NCBI GenBank assembly: GCA_913043285.1 | Contig: CAJWML010000001.1 | Location: 620,001 to 684,000, forward strand | Source: CAKZNE01 sp002695025 | GTDB lineage: Bacteria > Bacteroidota > Bacteroidia > Flavobacteriales > Schleiferiaceae | Direction: 5' to 3' | DNA length: 64,000 bases | In this document: in pieces, positions 8,901-18,201 of the stretch | Position numbering within the stretch: position 1 is the first letter of the stretch | Layout of the letters: the number at the start of each line of letters is the position of its first letter | The notes under the pieces: generated by a model | Seen by the model: the letters and a program-made list of their open reading frames with translations, nothing else | Database searches by the model: none | What the model was told of the DNA's origin: nothing | Made by a program: the position numbers and the translations under genes

Positions 8901-8920
8901 AACGGAAAAGTTTTGATTTT

Positions 8921-9778
8921 ATGAAGATTTACCCTCTCAATACCGGGAATTTTAAGTTGGATGGCGGAGCTATGTTCGGTGTGGTTCCCAAATCCTTATG
9001 GCAACGCACCAACCCTGCTGATGAGAACAATATGTGTTCGTGGAGTATGCGTAGTATGCTCATAGAAGATGGCAACCGGCTTATCCTAATTGATACCGGA
9101 ATGGGCAATAAACAAAGCGAGAAGTTCTTCAGCTTTTATTATTTGCACGGAGACGACTCCCTGGATGGCAACCTGAAAAAGCTCGGCTACCATCGCAATG
9201 ATATTACCGATGTTTTTCTTACCCACCTTCATTTTGACCATGTGGGTGGAGCTATTGAATGGAATGACCAAAAAGATGCTTACCGCCCTGCTTTTCCCAA
9301 CGCACGGTTCTGGAGTAATGAGCGCCATTGGAACTGGGCTATTAAGCCCAATGCCCGTGAAAAGGCCTCCTTTCTCTCGGAAAATATTTTACCGATAGAG
9401 GAGAGCGGCCAGCTCAATTTTGTAGAGGTAGGGAATAAAGATGGGGTATACCCAACGGGTCTTCCGTTTGAGGTTTTGCTGGTAAGCGGCCACACCGATG
9501 CACAGATGTGCCCGGTGCTACGCTACCAGGATAAAACCCTGGTTTTTATGGCTGATTTGCTTCCTTCCACAGGGCATATCCCGCTGCCATACGTAATGGG
9601 CTATGATACCCGCCCGTTGATTACGCTGGATGAGAAGGATCGCTTTTTGAACGAAGCGGCAGAAAAAGGCTATTACCTTTTCCTGGAGCATGATCCCGTT
9701 AATGAGCTTTGTACCGTAGAGCATACCGAAAAAGGCGTTCGCCTTAAAAACACTCACCGCTTCAGCGATATTTTTTAA
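8921..9778 (+). CDS. MBL-fold metallohydrolase
   Basis: This is a cytosolic metallo-beta-lactamase-fold hydrolase of 285 residues. The metal-binding signature 'THLHFDHVGG' (HLHFDH at 102-107) is complete, preceded by 'LILIDTGMG' and followed by 'VSGHTDAQM', 'FMADLLPS' and 'LFLEHDP', which supply the remaining ligands. Overall it resembles the lactonase-like branch (N-acyl homoserine lactonase relatives), but substrate specificity cannot be assigned. The next gene starts 28 bp downstream without a terminator, so the two are probably cotranscribed. Confidence 0.85.
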   Translation: MKIYPLNTGNFKLDGGAMFGVVPKSLWQRTNPADENNMCSWSMRSMLIEDGNRLILIDTGMGNKQSEKFFSFYYLHGDDSLDGNLKKLGYHRNDITDVFLTHLHFDHVGGAIEWNDQKDAYRPAFPNARFWSNERHWNWAIKPNAREKASFLSENILPIEESGQLNFVEVGNKDGVYPTGLPFEVLLVSGHTDAQMCPVLRYQDKTLVFMADLLPSTGHIPLPYVMGYDTRPLITLDEKDRFLNEAAEKGYYLFLEHDPVNELCTVEHTEKGVRLKNTHRFSDIF

Positions 9779-9806
9779 GCGGCAATCATTAAAAGAAAAC
9801 CTGAAC

Positions 9807-11621
9807 ATGAAAAAACTGATACTGGCAGTAATGCCCCTTGCTCTTTTTGCTCACCACCCGGCCACTTATTGGCAGCAACAAGTGAAGTATACCATGAATA
9901 TTGATTTTGATGTGGAAACACATCGCTTCGTGGGTACTCAGGAACTGGTGTATACCAACAACTCACCAGATACCCTGGAGCAGGTGTTTTATCACCTGTA
10001 TTTCAACGCCTTTCAGCCGGGCAGTATGATGGATGAGCGTTCACGCGATTTGCCGGACCCGGATCACAGGATCGGTGATCGTATATCCAAACTAAAGGAA
10101 GATGAGATCGGGTACCACCAGATAACTTCTCTTACGCAGGATGGTGCTACCACCCAATACACGGTTCATGCAACAGCCCTGCAGGTGCAGTTAGCCCAAC
10201 CACTGGCTCCGGGAGCGAGTACCACCTTCAAAATGGAGTTCAACAGCCAGGTACCGGTGCAGATCCGCAGGAGCGGACGCAACAATGCCGAAGGCGTAGA
10301 TTATACCATGACCCAGTGGTATCCTAAAATGGCCGTTTACGATGAGGATGGCTGGCACCCTGACCCCTACGTAGCCCGTGAATTTTACGGGGAATACGGT
10401 GTTTTTGACGTCACCATTAACATAGATTACAACTACAAGCTGGGTGGCACCGGAGTGCTGATGAGCCCGGAGGTGTGGCAAAAAACCGGGGAAACAGACG
10501 GGGTTAGCAGCTATGAACTGGTACCCAACAAAAAAAGCAAACGTACCTGGAAATTTCATGCAGAGAATGTGCATGATTTTGCCTGGGCGGCCGATCCGGA
10601 ATATATACGTACCTCAACGGCCGGTCCGGGGGGAATGGAAATCAACTTTTTTTACCTGCCGGGGAGCTGGAAGGATAACTGGGTAAAATTACCGCCTTAT
10701 ACGGTTTCCTTTTTTCGCCTGATGAACGAAAAATTCGGAACCTATGCCTATCCGCAGTTTTCAGTTATTCAAGGGGGTGACGGAGGTATGGAATACCCGA
10801 TGTGTACCATGCTGAAAGGAACCGGTAAGCTGGATGGCCTGGTGGGAGTAATGGTCCATGAGTCGGCCCACAACTGGTTTTACGGGATGTTAGGAACCAA
10901 TGAAAATCAGTACCCCTGGATGGACGAAGGCTTTACCTCTTTTGCGGAGGAAGAAGTGTTGAACGTTTTAATGGAGAAGAACGAGGAAAACCCGCATAAA
11001 GGAGCCTACCGCAACTATTTCTTTCTGGTACAACAGAACGAGGTAGAGCCCATGTCTACTCCCGCAGATTACTTTGATCATAACCGTACCTACGGGATCT
11101 CCTCCTACTCAAGAGGCCAGATGTTCCTGGCACAACTCCGGTATATCATAGGAGATGAAACCTTTAATAAGGGAATGCTGAAATACTATGAGGTATGGCG
11201 ATTTAAACACCCCGATCCTCAAGATTTTTTACGGGTAATGGAAGAGGTTTCAGGGATTCAGCTGGACTGGTACCTTAATTTTTGGATGAATACATCCAAA
11301 ACCATTGACTACGCTATTGAAGGAGTAGAAAACGATGGCCGGCTACACACTATGGTTAGTCTTAAAAGGGAGGGAAGCATGCCAATGCCCCTGGTGTTGG
11401 AAGTAAAGCTTAAATCAGGAGGAACACGCTATTACCAGGTACCGTTGCTTTCCATGTACGGCAGCCGTAACGATATGCCGGCCCTGCAGGAATGGCCCTG
11501 GACCAATCCCGTTCATAAAGTACGCCTGGAGATCCCTTTCCGTGATATTGAAGAAATCACCATTGACCCGCTGGAGTTTATGGCGGATGTGAAGCGGGAA
11601 AATAACGATTGGAAAGAATAG
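9807..11621 (+). CDS. M1-family zinc metallopeptidase, exported
   Basis: This aminopeptidase-type metalloenzyme of 604 residues begins with a short signal peptide. The exopeptidase-like motif appears as 'GGDGGMEYPM'. The zinc site is HESAH at 351-355 followed by Glu374 in 'WMDEGF', the expected HExxH-x18-E of the gluzincin clan. An N-terminal beta domain (residues 25-230) precedes the catalytic domain, and no T9SS sorting domain is present. It probably trims peptides in the periplasm. Its stop lies 4 bp from the stop of the convergent exporter gene. Confidence 0.88.
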   Translation: MKKLILAVMPLALFAHHPATYWQQQVKYTMNIDFDVETHRFVGTQELVYTNNSPDTLEQVFYHLYFNAFQPGSMMDERSRDLPDPDHRIGDRISKLKEDEIGYHQITSLTQDGATTQYTVHATALQVQLAQPLAPGASTTFKMEFNSQVPVQIRRSGRNNAEGVDYTMTQWYPKMAVYDEDGWHPDPYVAREFYGEYGVFDVTINIDYNYKLGGTGVLMSPEVWQKTGETDGVSSYELVPNKKSKRTWKFHAENVHDFAWAADPEYIRTSTAGPGGMEINFFYLPGSWKDNWVKLPPYTVSFFRLMNEKFGTYAYPQFSVIQGGDGGMEYPMCTMLKGTGKLDGLVGVMVHESAHNWFYGMLGTNENQYPWMDEGFTSFAEEEVLNVLMEKNEENPHKGAYRNYFFLVQQNEVEPMSTPADYFDHNRTYGISSYSRGQMFLAQLRYIIGDETFNKGMLKYYEVWRFKHPDPQDFLRVMEEVSGIQLDWYLNFWMNTSKTIDYAIEGVENDGRLHTMVSLKREGSMPMPLVLEVKLKSGGTRYYQVPLLSMYGSRNDMPALQEWPWTNPVHKVRLEIPFRDIEEITIDPLEFMADVKRENNDWKE

Positions 11622-11625
11622 GGGG

Positions 11626-12243
11626 TTAGAGGAATATATTCCGCAAGGCTATAAACAGCCCAAAACCGATCAGCAGGAAACCCATGATCTTTTCCACTAC
11701 CTGGATCTTGCGTCCCTGCAAGCGCGTTTTAAAGCGGTTGGCAAAATAGATCTTAAAAAGGTCTACCAGGAGGTAAGTGCCCAGGGTGAGCGAGTAAAAA
11801 AGGATCATTTTATCCCTTTCATGGTCCAGCATGGATCCGATGGCTACCGTGGTGGCAATCCAGTAGAATAAAACTCCCACGTTGAGGAAGTTGAGCAGGA
11901 AACCCTTCAGGAAGAGTAACCTCTTCTTGGGAAGTACCATAGCCTCCCGGAACTGCATTCCCTTTCGGGATTTGCGGATATAATAAAGCCCGAAAATAAT
12001 AATGGCCAGTCCGCTGGCAACACCTACCCAAATATTATGGCGTAGTGAGCGGATAAGGGATTGACTGCCAAAAAAGGCCACCAAAATGAACAGGATATCG
12101 GCCGCAATGGCGCCCAGGTCCAGAATAAAAGCTCCGGTCTTACTGCGGGTAATGCTGGTTTGAATGACCACAAAAAAAATCGGTCCTGCAGCAAAGCTTA
12201 GGGTAATTCCAAGGGGTATGGCGTAGAGCAGTATTTCAAGCAT
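11626..12243 (-). CDS. LysE/RhtB-type amino acid exporter
   Basis: This 205-residue inner-membrane protein has about six hydrophobic helices and the LysE-family N-terminal helix 'YAIPLGITLSFAAGPIFFVV'. Family members export amino acids or related metabolites using proton motive force; the substrate here is unknown. It lies downstream of the small membrane coiled-coil gene, separated by 16 bp, and both probably follow rnr in one transcript. Confidence 0.85.
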   Translation of the reverse strand: MLEILLYAIPLGITLSFAAGPIFFVVIQTSITRSKTGAFILDLGAIAADILFILVAFFGSQSLIRSLRHNIWVGVASGLAIIIFGLYYIRKSRKGMQFREAMVLPKKRLLFLKGFLLNFLNVGVLFYWIATTVAIGSMLDHERDKMILFYSLTLGTYLLVDLFKIYFANRFKTRLQGRKIQVVEKIMGFLLIGFGLFIALRNIFL

Positions 12244-12259
12244 AGTCCTCTTTTACCGG

Positions 12260-12658
12260 CTAGGCTTCCGTATCGGGTTTCGCAGATTGAATTTCCCTGA
12301 CCTGGTTTTGAAGATCGGCCACCTGTTTGCGGGCTCCGTCCAATTCGCCCTGCAGTTGGCTTAGGTCATTTTGCAGGCTATGAATACGACTGTCTTTTTC
12401 ATTGATCATCATTTCCTTTTTGGCAATTTCATCCTTCAGTGAGGTAATATGGTTATTCAGTTTGCGTATCTCCCGGTTCAGGCTGTTGGTGGTCATCATG
12501 GAGTACAGGATGTAAATGAGGAAGCCTACTGAGAAGATGAGGTTGGTAATAAAAATAGACTGAGGCGTGGTATTGCGCATGAACATCATGAAAAGGGCAA
12601 TGCCAATGATCACAATGCCCAGCACGAGTACAATGGTTTCGAGACTACTTCTTTTCAT
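12260..12658 (-). CDS. Small membrane protein with coiled-coil tail
   Basis: This 132-residue protein of unknown function has two hydrophobic helices ('LVLGIVIIGIALFMMFM' and 'NLIFSVGFLIYILYSMM') in the first half. A heptad-rich coiled coil of about 65 residues follows, with segments such as 'LKDEIAKKEMMINEKDSRI' and 'LQNDLSQLQGELDGARKQV'. I use the ATG at 12656-12658; the longer reading uses a TTG at 12706 that would overlap the rnr stop codon. The C-terminal rod could tether or space a partner at the inner membrane. It sits between rnr and the LysE-type exporter. Confidence 0.7.
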   Translation of the reverse strand: MKRSSLETIVLVLGIVIIGIALFMMFMRNTTPQSIFITNLIFSVGFLIYILYSMMTTNSLNREIRKLNNHITSLKDEIAKKEMMINEKDSRIHSLQNDLSQLQGELDGARKQVADLQNQVREIQSAKPDTEA

Positions 12659-12702
12659 GTTGTTCCGGGTTGATAGTTGTGGTATGTTAAAATTAAGGTT
12701 TT

Positions 12703-14838
12703 TCAAACAGGAACAAAATCCAGTTGTTTTTTATCCAGGTCTGCATTTTTAACCCGTATCATGATCTGGTCTCCCAATTGGAATATTTTGCCATTGCGTT
12801 CCCCTTCAATGCAGAAGTTACGTTCGTCAAAAACATAGTAGTCATCCTTAAAATCCCGGATGCGGATCATGCCCTCACACCGGCTATCAATAAGTTCTAC
12901 AAAAACACCCCATTCCGTTACCCCGGATATCACACCCATGAATTCTTCACCTACATGGTCTTCCATGAATTTAACCTGCATGTACTTGGTAGAGTCGCGC
13001 TCTGCTTCCGTAGCCAGGCGCTCACGGTCTGAAGCGTGCTCGCAAAGGTCTTCATAAGGTCCTGCTGATGGGGACTTACCACCATCCAGGTAATGCTGTA
13101 ACAGGCGGTGAACCATCATATCCGGGTACCTGCGGATAGGAGAGGTGAAGTGGGAATAATAGCCAAAGGCCAGGCCGTAGTGGCCGATGTTGTCCGTACT
13201 ATATACCGCCTTGGCCATGGTGCGTATGGTGAGCTTTTCAATCATGTTAGCCTCGCCTTTACCCTTTACCTCATCCAGCATTTTATTAAGACTTTGGGAT
13301 ATACTGTCACGGTTCTTGGTGTTTACCGAATAACCGAACTGGCGCACAAAGTTGTTGAGGTCAAAAAGTTTATCAGGGTCTGGGGAATCATGGATACGGT
13401 ACACAAAGGTTTGCCCGGAGGGCTTGCCATCCTTTCCTTTTCCTATAAACTCTGCCACACTGCGGTTAGCCAGCAACATAAATTCCTCAATAAGGTGGTT
13501 GGCGTCTTTACTTTCTTTAAAATAGATGCCGATAGGCTCCGCTTTTTCATTGAGATGGAATTTCACCTCAATGCTGTCAAAGGCAATAGCGCCACTCCGC
13601 ATGCGGGCTTTCCGTAGCTTTTTGGCCATGCTGTCCATCAAGAGGATTTCCTGGTGCAGATCACCTTTCCCGGTTTCAATGACTTGCTGCGCCTCTTCAT
13701 AGGTAAACCTGCGATCAGAATTGATCACGGTACGCCCGAACCAGCGCTTGTACACTTTGGCGTCCTCATCCATTTCAAAAACGGCTGAGAAAGTATATTT
13801 TTCCTCATTGGGGCGCAGGGAGCAAACCTTATTGGAGAGCTTTTCCGGAAGCATGGGCACCACTCGGTCTACCAGGTATACCGAAGTTCCACGTTTTACA
13901 GCCTCCTCTTCCAGCTTGCTTTTTTCATCGATGTAATGGGTTACATCGGCAATATGCACTCCTACCTCCCAGTGGCCGTTCTCCAACCTGCGCAGAGAGA
14001 GCGCATCGTCAAAATCCTTGGCATCTACCGGGTCAATGGTAAAGGTGAGTATATCACGAAAATCCCTGCGCCTGGCAATTTCTGCGGGATTCAGTTGGTC
14101 GGGTATCTGCTCTGCTTCGGCTTCTACCTCCGGGGGGAAATAGCGAGGCAGGTCATATTCAGCCAGGATGGAGTGGATCTCTACCTCATGGTCTCCGGGA
14201 TTACCAAGCACTTCGGTAATTTCCCCAAAGGGGCTGCTGGCCTTTTCCGGCCAGTCCGTGATACGGGCAATGGCCTTTTGACCGTCTTTGGCACCATTGA
14301 GATGCTCTTTGGGAATGTAGATGTCCACCAGCATCTTACGGCTGTCCGGGATCAGGAAACCATAGTTCTTGGACAGCTGTATCACGCCCACGAACTCATC
14401 CCGTGAGCGCTCCAGGATTTCTACGATCTCGCCTTCAGGTTTTTTATTCTTACGCTGTGCAAAAAGCAGCACTTTTACCTGGTCACCATGTAAGGCCTGG
14501 TTGAGGTTTTTAGGTGTAATATACACATCCTGATCATCATCTTCCCGGATTACGTAAGCCGAACCTTTGGCGGTCATATCCACCCGGCCGGTTATGAAGT
14601 TCTCGGTATGCTTAAAGCGATATTTCCCCTTTGAAGGCTCTTCAATGGTACCTTCGGCCGCCAGTTTTTCCAGGAGCTCCAACACCGATTGACGCTCGTA
14701 ATTATCACGGATATTGATCTTGGCGGATATCTGTTTGTAGTTGAAACTCTTTAAAGGATCTTCCTTCAGAACATTACGGATGGCCGATTCTATTTTAATA
14801 AGCCTCCGGTTCTTTTTCTTTTCTTTCTTCTTACTCAT
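12703..14838 (-). CDS. rnr: Ribonuclease R
   Basis: This 711-residue 3'-to-5' exoribonuclease of the RNase II/R family degrades structured RNA. In order are a basic N-terminus, a winged-helix segment (about 15-75), cold-shock OB domains (about 80-215), the RNB catalytic domain with 'DAKDFDDAL' (272-280) holding the magnesium-binding aspartates, and a C-terminal S1 RNA-binding domain ('GEEFMGVISGVTEWGVFVEL'). The start gives the usual 'MSKKKEKKKN' basic leader. A near-consensus minus-strand box TACCTTTA lies at 14848-14855, suggesting a very short leader. The stop is followed by the two small membrane-protein genes. Confidence 0.93.
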   Translation of the reverse strand: MSKKKEKKKNRRLIKIESAIRNVLKEDPLKSFNYKQISAKINIRDNYERQSVLELLEKLAAEGTIEEPSKGKYRFKHTENFITGRVDMTAKGSAYVIREDDDQDVYITPKNLNQALHGDQVKVLLFAQRKNKKPEGEIVEILERSRDEFVGVIQLSKNYGFLIPDSRKMLVDIYIPKEHLNGAKDGQKAIARITDWPEKASSPFGEITEVLGNPGDHEVEIHSILAEYDLPRYFPPEVEAEAEQIPDQLNPAEIARRRDFRDILTFTIDPVDAKDFDDALSLRRLENGHWEVGVHIADVTHYIDEKSKLEEEAVKRGTSVYLVDRVVPMLPEKLSNKVCSLRPNEEKYTFSAVFEMDEDAKVYKRWFGRTVINSDRRFTYEEAQQVIETGKGDLHQEILLMDSMAKKLRKARMRSGAIAFDSIEVKFHLNEKAEPIGIYFKESKDANHLIEEFMLLANRSVAEFIGKGKDGKPSGQTFVYRIHDSPDPDKLFDLNNFVRQFGYSVNTKNRDSISQSLNKMLDEVKGKGEANMIEKLTIRTMAKAVYSTDNIGHYGLAFGYYSHFTSPIRRYPDMMVHRLLQHYLDGGKSPSAGPYEDLCEHASDRERLATEAERDSTKYMQVKFMEDHVGEEFMGVISGVTEWGVFVELIDSRCEGMIRIRDFKDDYYVFDERNFCIEGERNGKIFQLGDQIMIRVKNADLDKKQLDFVPV

Positions 14839-15017
14839 ATTGGGTGTTAAAGGTAAAGGAATGCAACAGGCATACAGGTTATGCCCGGGTTATTTTTAAA
14901 ATTAACAATGCAATTCCTGTTCAAAAGTTTGGAGCAGGCAGCATTAATGGCCCCGAAAACTCACCAAGCTTACCGTAAACTAATTGCCGGCTCAAAAAAA
15001 CGGGTTTACCTGGCGGT

Positions 15018-15025
15018 TAGGTTTG
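15018..15025 (+). promoter_or_regulatory. -7-like box TAGGTTTG upstream of first T9SS cargo gene
   Basis: Exact TAnnTTTG match 48 bp before the ATG at 15074, in the 235 bp gap divergent from rnr. Confidence 0.45.
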
Positions 15026-15073
15026 CTTCTAATAGTACTCATTATGAAGGTTTAACCGATAAAAACAAACATC

Positions 15074-17437
15074 ATGAAACGAATTCTATTTTTACTACTG
15101 GCAGGATTAAGTACCTGCGCCTATGCACAAACCTGGATGCCTGTGGGCAACGGGGTTCATGCACAGCAAAACCAGATAACCAATACGCAAACCACCTATT
15201 ACAACGGTAGTCTTTATGTAGCCGAAATTGATGGAAGCAGTTCCAATAGCGTCCTGCAGATGTATGCCTGGGACGGAAACAGCTGGAGTACCCTGCCTTC
15301 TCAAACCCTTTCGGGCTGGGGCTATATTTATGATATAATTGGCTACCAGGGCAGTATATATGTCATTGCAGATGGGCTCATTTTCCGCTTTGATGGCACT
15401 TCTTGGAGCCCTATTGGCTTACCGGCTAATACCGGTTGGATCAATAGAATGGCCGTAATAAACAATAAGCTAATGGTAACCGGTGATTTTAACACCCATA
15501 TTGCCGGAGATTATATTGCTGCCGAATACGATGGAAGCAGTTGGAATGTGTTGCCCGATGTAGGCTATACAGGAACGTTATACGGAGGTACTGAAATTGT
15601 GGAATTTGGTGGAAATATCCACGTGCTTACTCAAACGGATTCATCCACTACCATAACCACCAACCTCTTCACATTTAACGGAACGAGTTGGGATTATGCA
15701 GCTCACAACTTTGACAATAGCAGCATTCAAAGTATTGAGTTTTACGCTATAGTGAGTGATGGTCAGCACCTTTATGGTTTTGACGGAACCTGGGGCAGCG
15801 GTTTTTATGCCATTGAAAATGACTCTATAAAATTGGTAAATACCTTAGGAGGAGTGGTAAGTATTTCGGATTATGAGCTTTTTAATGGAAAAGTTTACTT
15901 GGCTGGTGAGTTTGGTGCGGGCTCAGGTACTAACCGAAAATCAATGGCACTGTTTGACGGACAAAACATAACCCCGCTACAAAATGCGCCAAGGGGTTAT
16001 TTGCGCAGTGTAACCAGTGATGGTAATAAAATATACGCTGCAGGTAACTTTACCCAGATCAACGGAAGCACGTATAATGGGGTAGTTTCAACCCTGGGAG
16101 ATGTTGCGATACTTTCCGGTCAGGTTTTTCTTGATCAAAACAGCGATTGCCAACCATCACCCGGTGAGCAAGGCTTACGATCTGCTATTATTACTGTAAA
16201 CCCAGGAAATATACTTGTTGCGTCTGACCAATGGGGAAATTATTCTATCGGTTTAACCGCAGGTAGCTACAACATTGCCGGAGTAAATTATACCCTTGCC
16301 GGGCACCAGAATGTGGTAAGCTCGTCTTGCAATACTACTTCCGTTACCCTAACGAATGGCCAAACCACCCAAAATAATATTGCATCAGAACTCACCACAA
16401 CCGATCCGGACCTGCTGGTGAACTTAACCGCCTCCTGGAGGGCCCGTTTTGGTTTTGATGAGTTCTATCAACTGGACGTAATTAACATTGGAGCTACCAA
16501 TGAGAGTAACGTATCAGCCACGGTAACCCTGCCTGCCGGCCTGCAAATTGTAAGCGCTTCACCCAACTATAGCTCACAGAGTGGTAGCGTATATACCTGG
16601 AACATTAGCTCACTGAACAGTTTTGAAGAATGGTCTGCAGACTTTCGCTTAACCATAGACACCAGTGTGGTAAATATGGGTGATTCTCTTTTGTTTAGTT
16701 CAGCGGTAGCTGCAGTCAGTGGAGAGGTAAATACCGCAAACAATAATGCTGACCTATGGCAGGAGGTTGTAGGGGCCTATGATCCTAATGATAAACAAGC
16801 AGAGTTTAGCGAAGTAGCCCCGGGCACTTCTCGCCTGGAGTACCAGATCCGCTTTCAGAATACCGGAAATGATCTGGCTTATAAAGTGATCATAAGAGAC
16901 ACTCTTGAGGCATACCTATACCCCGCTCAATTAGAGATGTTATCTGCCAGCCACGATTATGAGTTACAAATCGATGAGAATGTACTCACCTGGGTATTTA
17001 ATAATATTTTGTTGCCAGACAGTACCAGCGATCTGCAAGGCAGCCAGGGCTATATTCGCTTTTCAATAGGAGTAGATGCAACTCTTGCCGAAGGGTCGGT
17101 GATAGATAATGATGCTGAGATATACTTTGATTTCCAACAGCCCGTGCATACCAATCACGCGTTAACCACCATCGTAAACAATATTTCGGTGGCTGATGGT
17201 GAGGTTATTCCGGAAAGCTTCATGATATACCCTAACCCTGCGCGTGACATTATCCATATAAAGAACACTTCTGGCAATGACCAGCAAATGTTGCTTACCA
17301 ATACTACAGGTCAGCGCCTAAAGCTTATGGAGATCGGTGCCGGTGATGAGATCACCCTGGACCTTGGAGATCTGCCGGCCGCTGTATATTTCTTGTCTGC
17401 AGGAAGGGAAACCTATCGTATTATAAGAAGAGATTGA
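15074..17437 (+). CDS. T9SS-secreted protein with propeller-like repeats and DUF7619 domain (paralog 1)
   Basis: This 787-residue exported protein begins with a signal peptide (1-19, ending TCAYAQ). Residues 20-340 contain repeated 'FDGTSW' / 'YDGSSW' / 'DGNSW' turns typical of a kelch-like beta-propeller. A SdrB/Cna-B-like segment follows ('GQVFLDQNSDCQPSPGEQGL', about 350-410), then a DUF11-like Ig module, and about 565-702 is DUF7619, recognisable from 'YDPNDK', 'IRFQNTGND' and 'DNDAEIYFDFQQPVHTNHA'. The C-terminus is a type A sorting domain starting 'IYPNPARD' and ending 'YRIIRRD', so it should be exported through the T9SS and anchored or released at the surface. The same layout recurs in the gene at 19473. 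Ligand and role are unknown. Confidence 0.87.
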   Translation: MKRILFLLLAGLSTCAYAQTWMPVGNGVHAQQNQITNTQTTYYNGSLYVAEIDGSSSNSVLQMYAWDGNSWSTLPSQTLSGWGYIYDIIGYQGSIYVIADGLIFRFDGTSWSPIGLPANTGWINRMAVINNKLMVTGDFNTHIAGDYIAAEYDGSSWNVLPDVGYTGTLYGGTEIVEFGGNIHVLTQTDSSTTITTNLFTFNGTSWDYAAHNFDNSSIQSIEFYAIVSDGQHLYGFDGTWGSGFYAIENDSIKLVNTLGGVVSISDYELFNGKVYLAGEFGAGSGTNRKSMALFDGQNITPLQNAPRGYLRSVTSDGNKIYAAGNFTQINGSTYNGVVSTLGDVAILSGQVFLDQNSDCQPSPGEQGLRSAIITVNPGNILVASDQWGNYSIGLTAGSYNIAGVNYTLAGHQNVVSSSCNTTSVTLTNGQTTQNNIASELTTTDPDLLVNLTASWRARFGFDEFYQLDVINIGATNESNVSATVTLPAGLQIVSASPNYSSQSGSVYTWNISSLNSFEEWSADFRLTIDTSVVNMGDSLLFSSAVAAVSGEVNTANNNADLWQEVVGAYDPNDKQAEFSEVAPGTSRLEYQIRFQNTGNDLAYKVIIRDTLEAYLYPAQLEMLSASHDYELQIDENVLTWVFNNILLPDSTSDLQGSQGYIRFSIGVDATLAEGSVIDNDAEIYFDFQQPVHTNHALTTIVNNISVADGEVIPESFMIYPNPARDIIHIKNTSGNDQQMLLTNTTGQRLKLMEIGAGDEITLDLGDLPAAVYFLSAGRETYRIIRRD

Positions 17438-17458
17438 TGACTCGTGCATCGCATAAAC

Positions 17459-17482
17459 GATCCACTTTAAGTTGAGGAGATG
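17459..17482 (+). repeat. Shared 3'-UTR element, copy 1
   Basis: The 24 bp block GATCCACTTTAAGTTGAGGA plus GATG lies between the stop of paralog 1 and its terminator. A near-identical block occupies the same position after paralog 2 (21866-21891). The common core is TTTAAGTTGAGGARATG. Confidence 0.55.
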
Positions 17483-17495
17483 TTAATGCTCCCTG

Positions 17496-17526
17496 AAACC
17501 CCCGTTTATCGGGGGTTTTTGTTTTT
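17496..17526 (+). terminator. Intrinsic terminator after first T9SS cargo gene
   Basis: Perfect 9 bp stem AAACCCCCG / CGGGGGTTT with a 5-base TTTAT loop, followed by a T-rich tail (17516-17526). It separates the cargo gene from the sigma-factor operon. Confidence 0.85.
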
Positions 17527-17646
17527 ATCTTGCTGTGAGCCTTTGCGAATCCAGTAAAGCTTATTACCGCAGATTTAAAAAAAATCGGGAGGCCGTGCAG
17601 CATTTCCCAATTATCACCGGTCTTACTAAATGAAGCCCTTAGGCAT

Positions 17647-18201
17647 TTGAAGAACAAACTAACAAGTATAAGTGAAAAGGAACTTCTCCGAAAGTGCCAG
17701 GAGGGCGATCGAAGAGCGCAGCAAACATTGTATAACAAACTGGGACCGGTAATGCTGATGGTTTGCAGACGCTACCTGTTTAACAAACAACAGGCGGATG
17801 CCACCCTGAATAAAGGCTTCCTGAAAGTGTTTCGGAAACTCCATACGTTTCGTAACCAGGGCAGTTTTGAAGGCTGGGTGCGCAAGATAATGGTGCGGGA
17901 ATGCCTGGATGAAAACAAGGCAAAACGGGTTGCAGAACTGCCTATTGAAGAACAAGAGTCACTTTTCCTGCAACAGGTCCCGGAAGTGGAGAAAGCTCAT
18001 AACGTAAGGCAGATAATGCTGGTTATAGAAGCTCTGCCGCACGGTTACCGGGAGGTTTTTAACCTGTACGAAATTGAGGGCTATGACCACGGTGAAATAG
18101 CTAAACAAATGGAGATTACGGAGAGTGCCAGCCGAAGCCAACTGGCGAGAGCCAAACAATTATTACGAAAGAAACTCAAAGATATCGAGGGACTGGAATG
18201 A
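17647..18201 (+). CDS. ECF-type RNA polymerase sigma factor (module 1)
   Basis: This 184-residue group 4 sigma-70 factor has region 2 at about residues 15-85 ('QEGDRRAQQTLYNKLGPVML' to 'GSFEGWVRKIMVRE') and region 4 at about 115-180 ('LPHGYREVFNLYEIEGYDHG', 'SRSQLARAKQLLRKKL'). It should direct polymerase to a small regulon when released from its anti-sigma partner, encoded next with an ATGA overlap (18198-18201). I use TTG at 17647 because no ATG precedes region 2 in frame; the true start could be slightly different. No exact TAnnTTTG box precedes it, consistent with control by another or its own sigma factor. Confidence 0.88.
   Translation: MKNKLTSISEKELLRKCQEGDRRAQQTLYNKLGPVMLMVCRRYLFNKQQADATLNKGFLKVFRKLHTFRNQGSFEGWVRKIMVRECLDENKAKRVAELPIEEQESLFLQQVPEVEKAHNVRQIMLVIEALPHGYREVFNLYEIEGYDHGEIAKQMEITESASRSQLARAKQLLRKKLKDIEGLE

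Noticed and set aside
14881..15210. 109-codon plus-strand ORF before the first cargo gene
   Set aside because: It overlaps the signal peptide region of a clear T9SS gene in another frame and covers the promoter-like box; no homology pattern visible.
17421..17738. 105-codon minus-strand ORF between the first cargo gene and the sigma gene
   Set aside because: It runs through a strong terminator hairpin and the sigma gene start; not credible as a gene.
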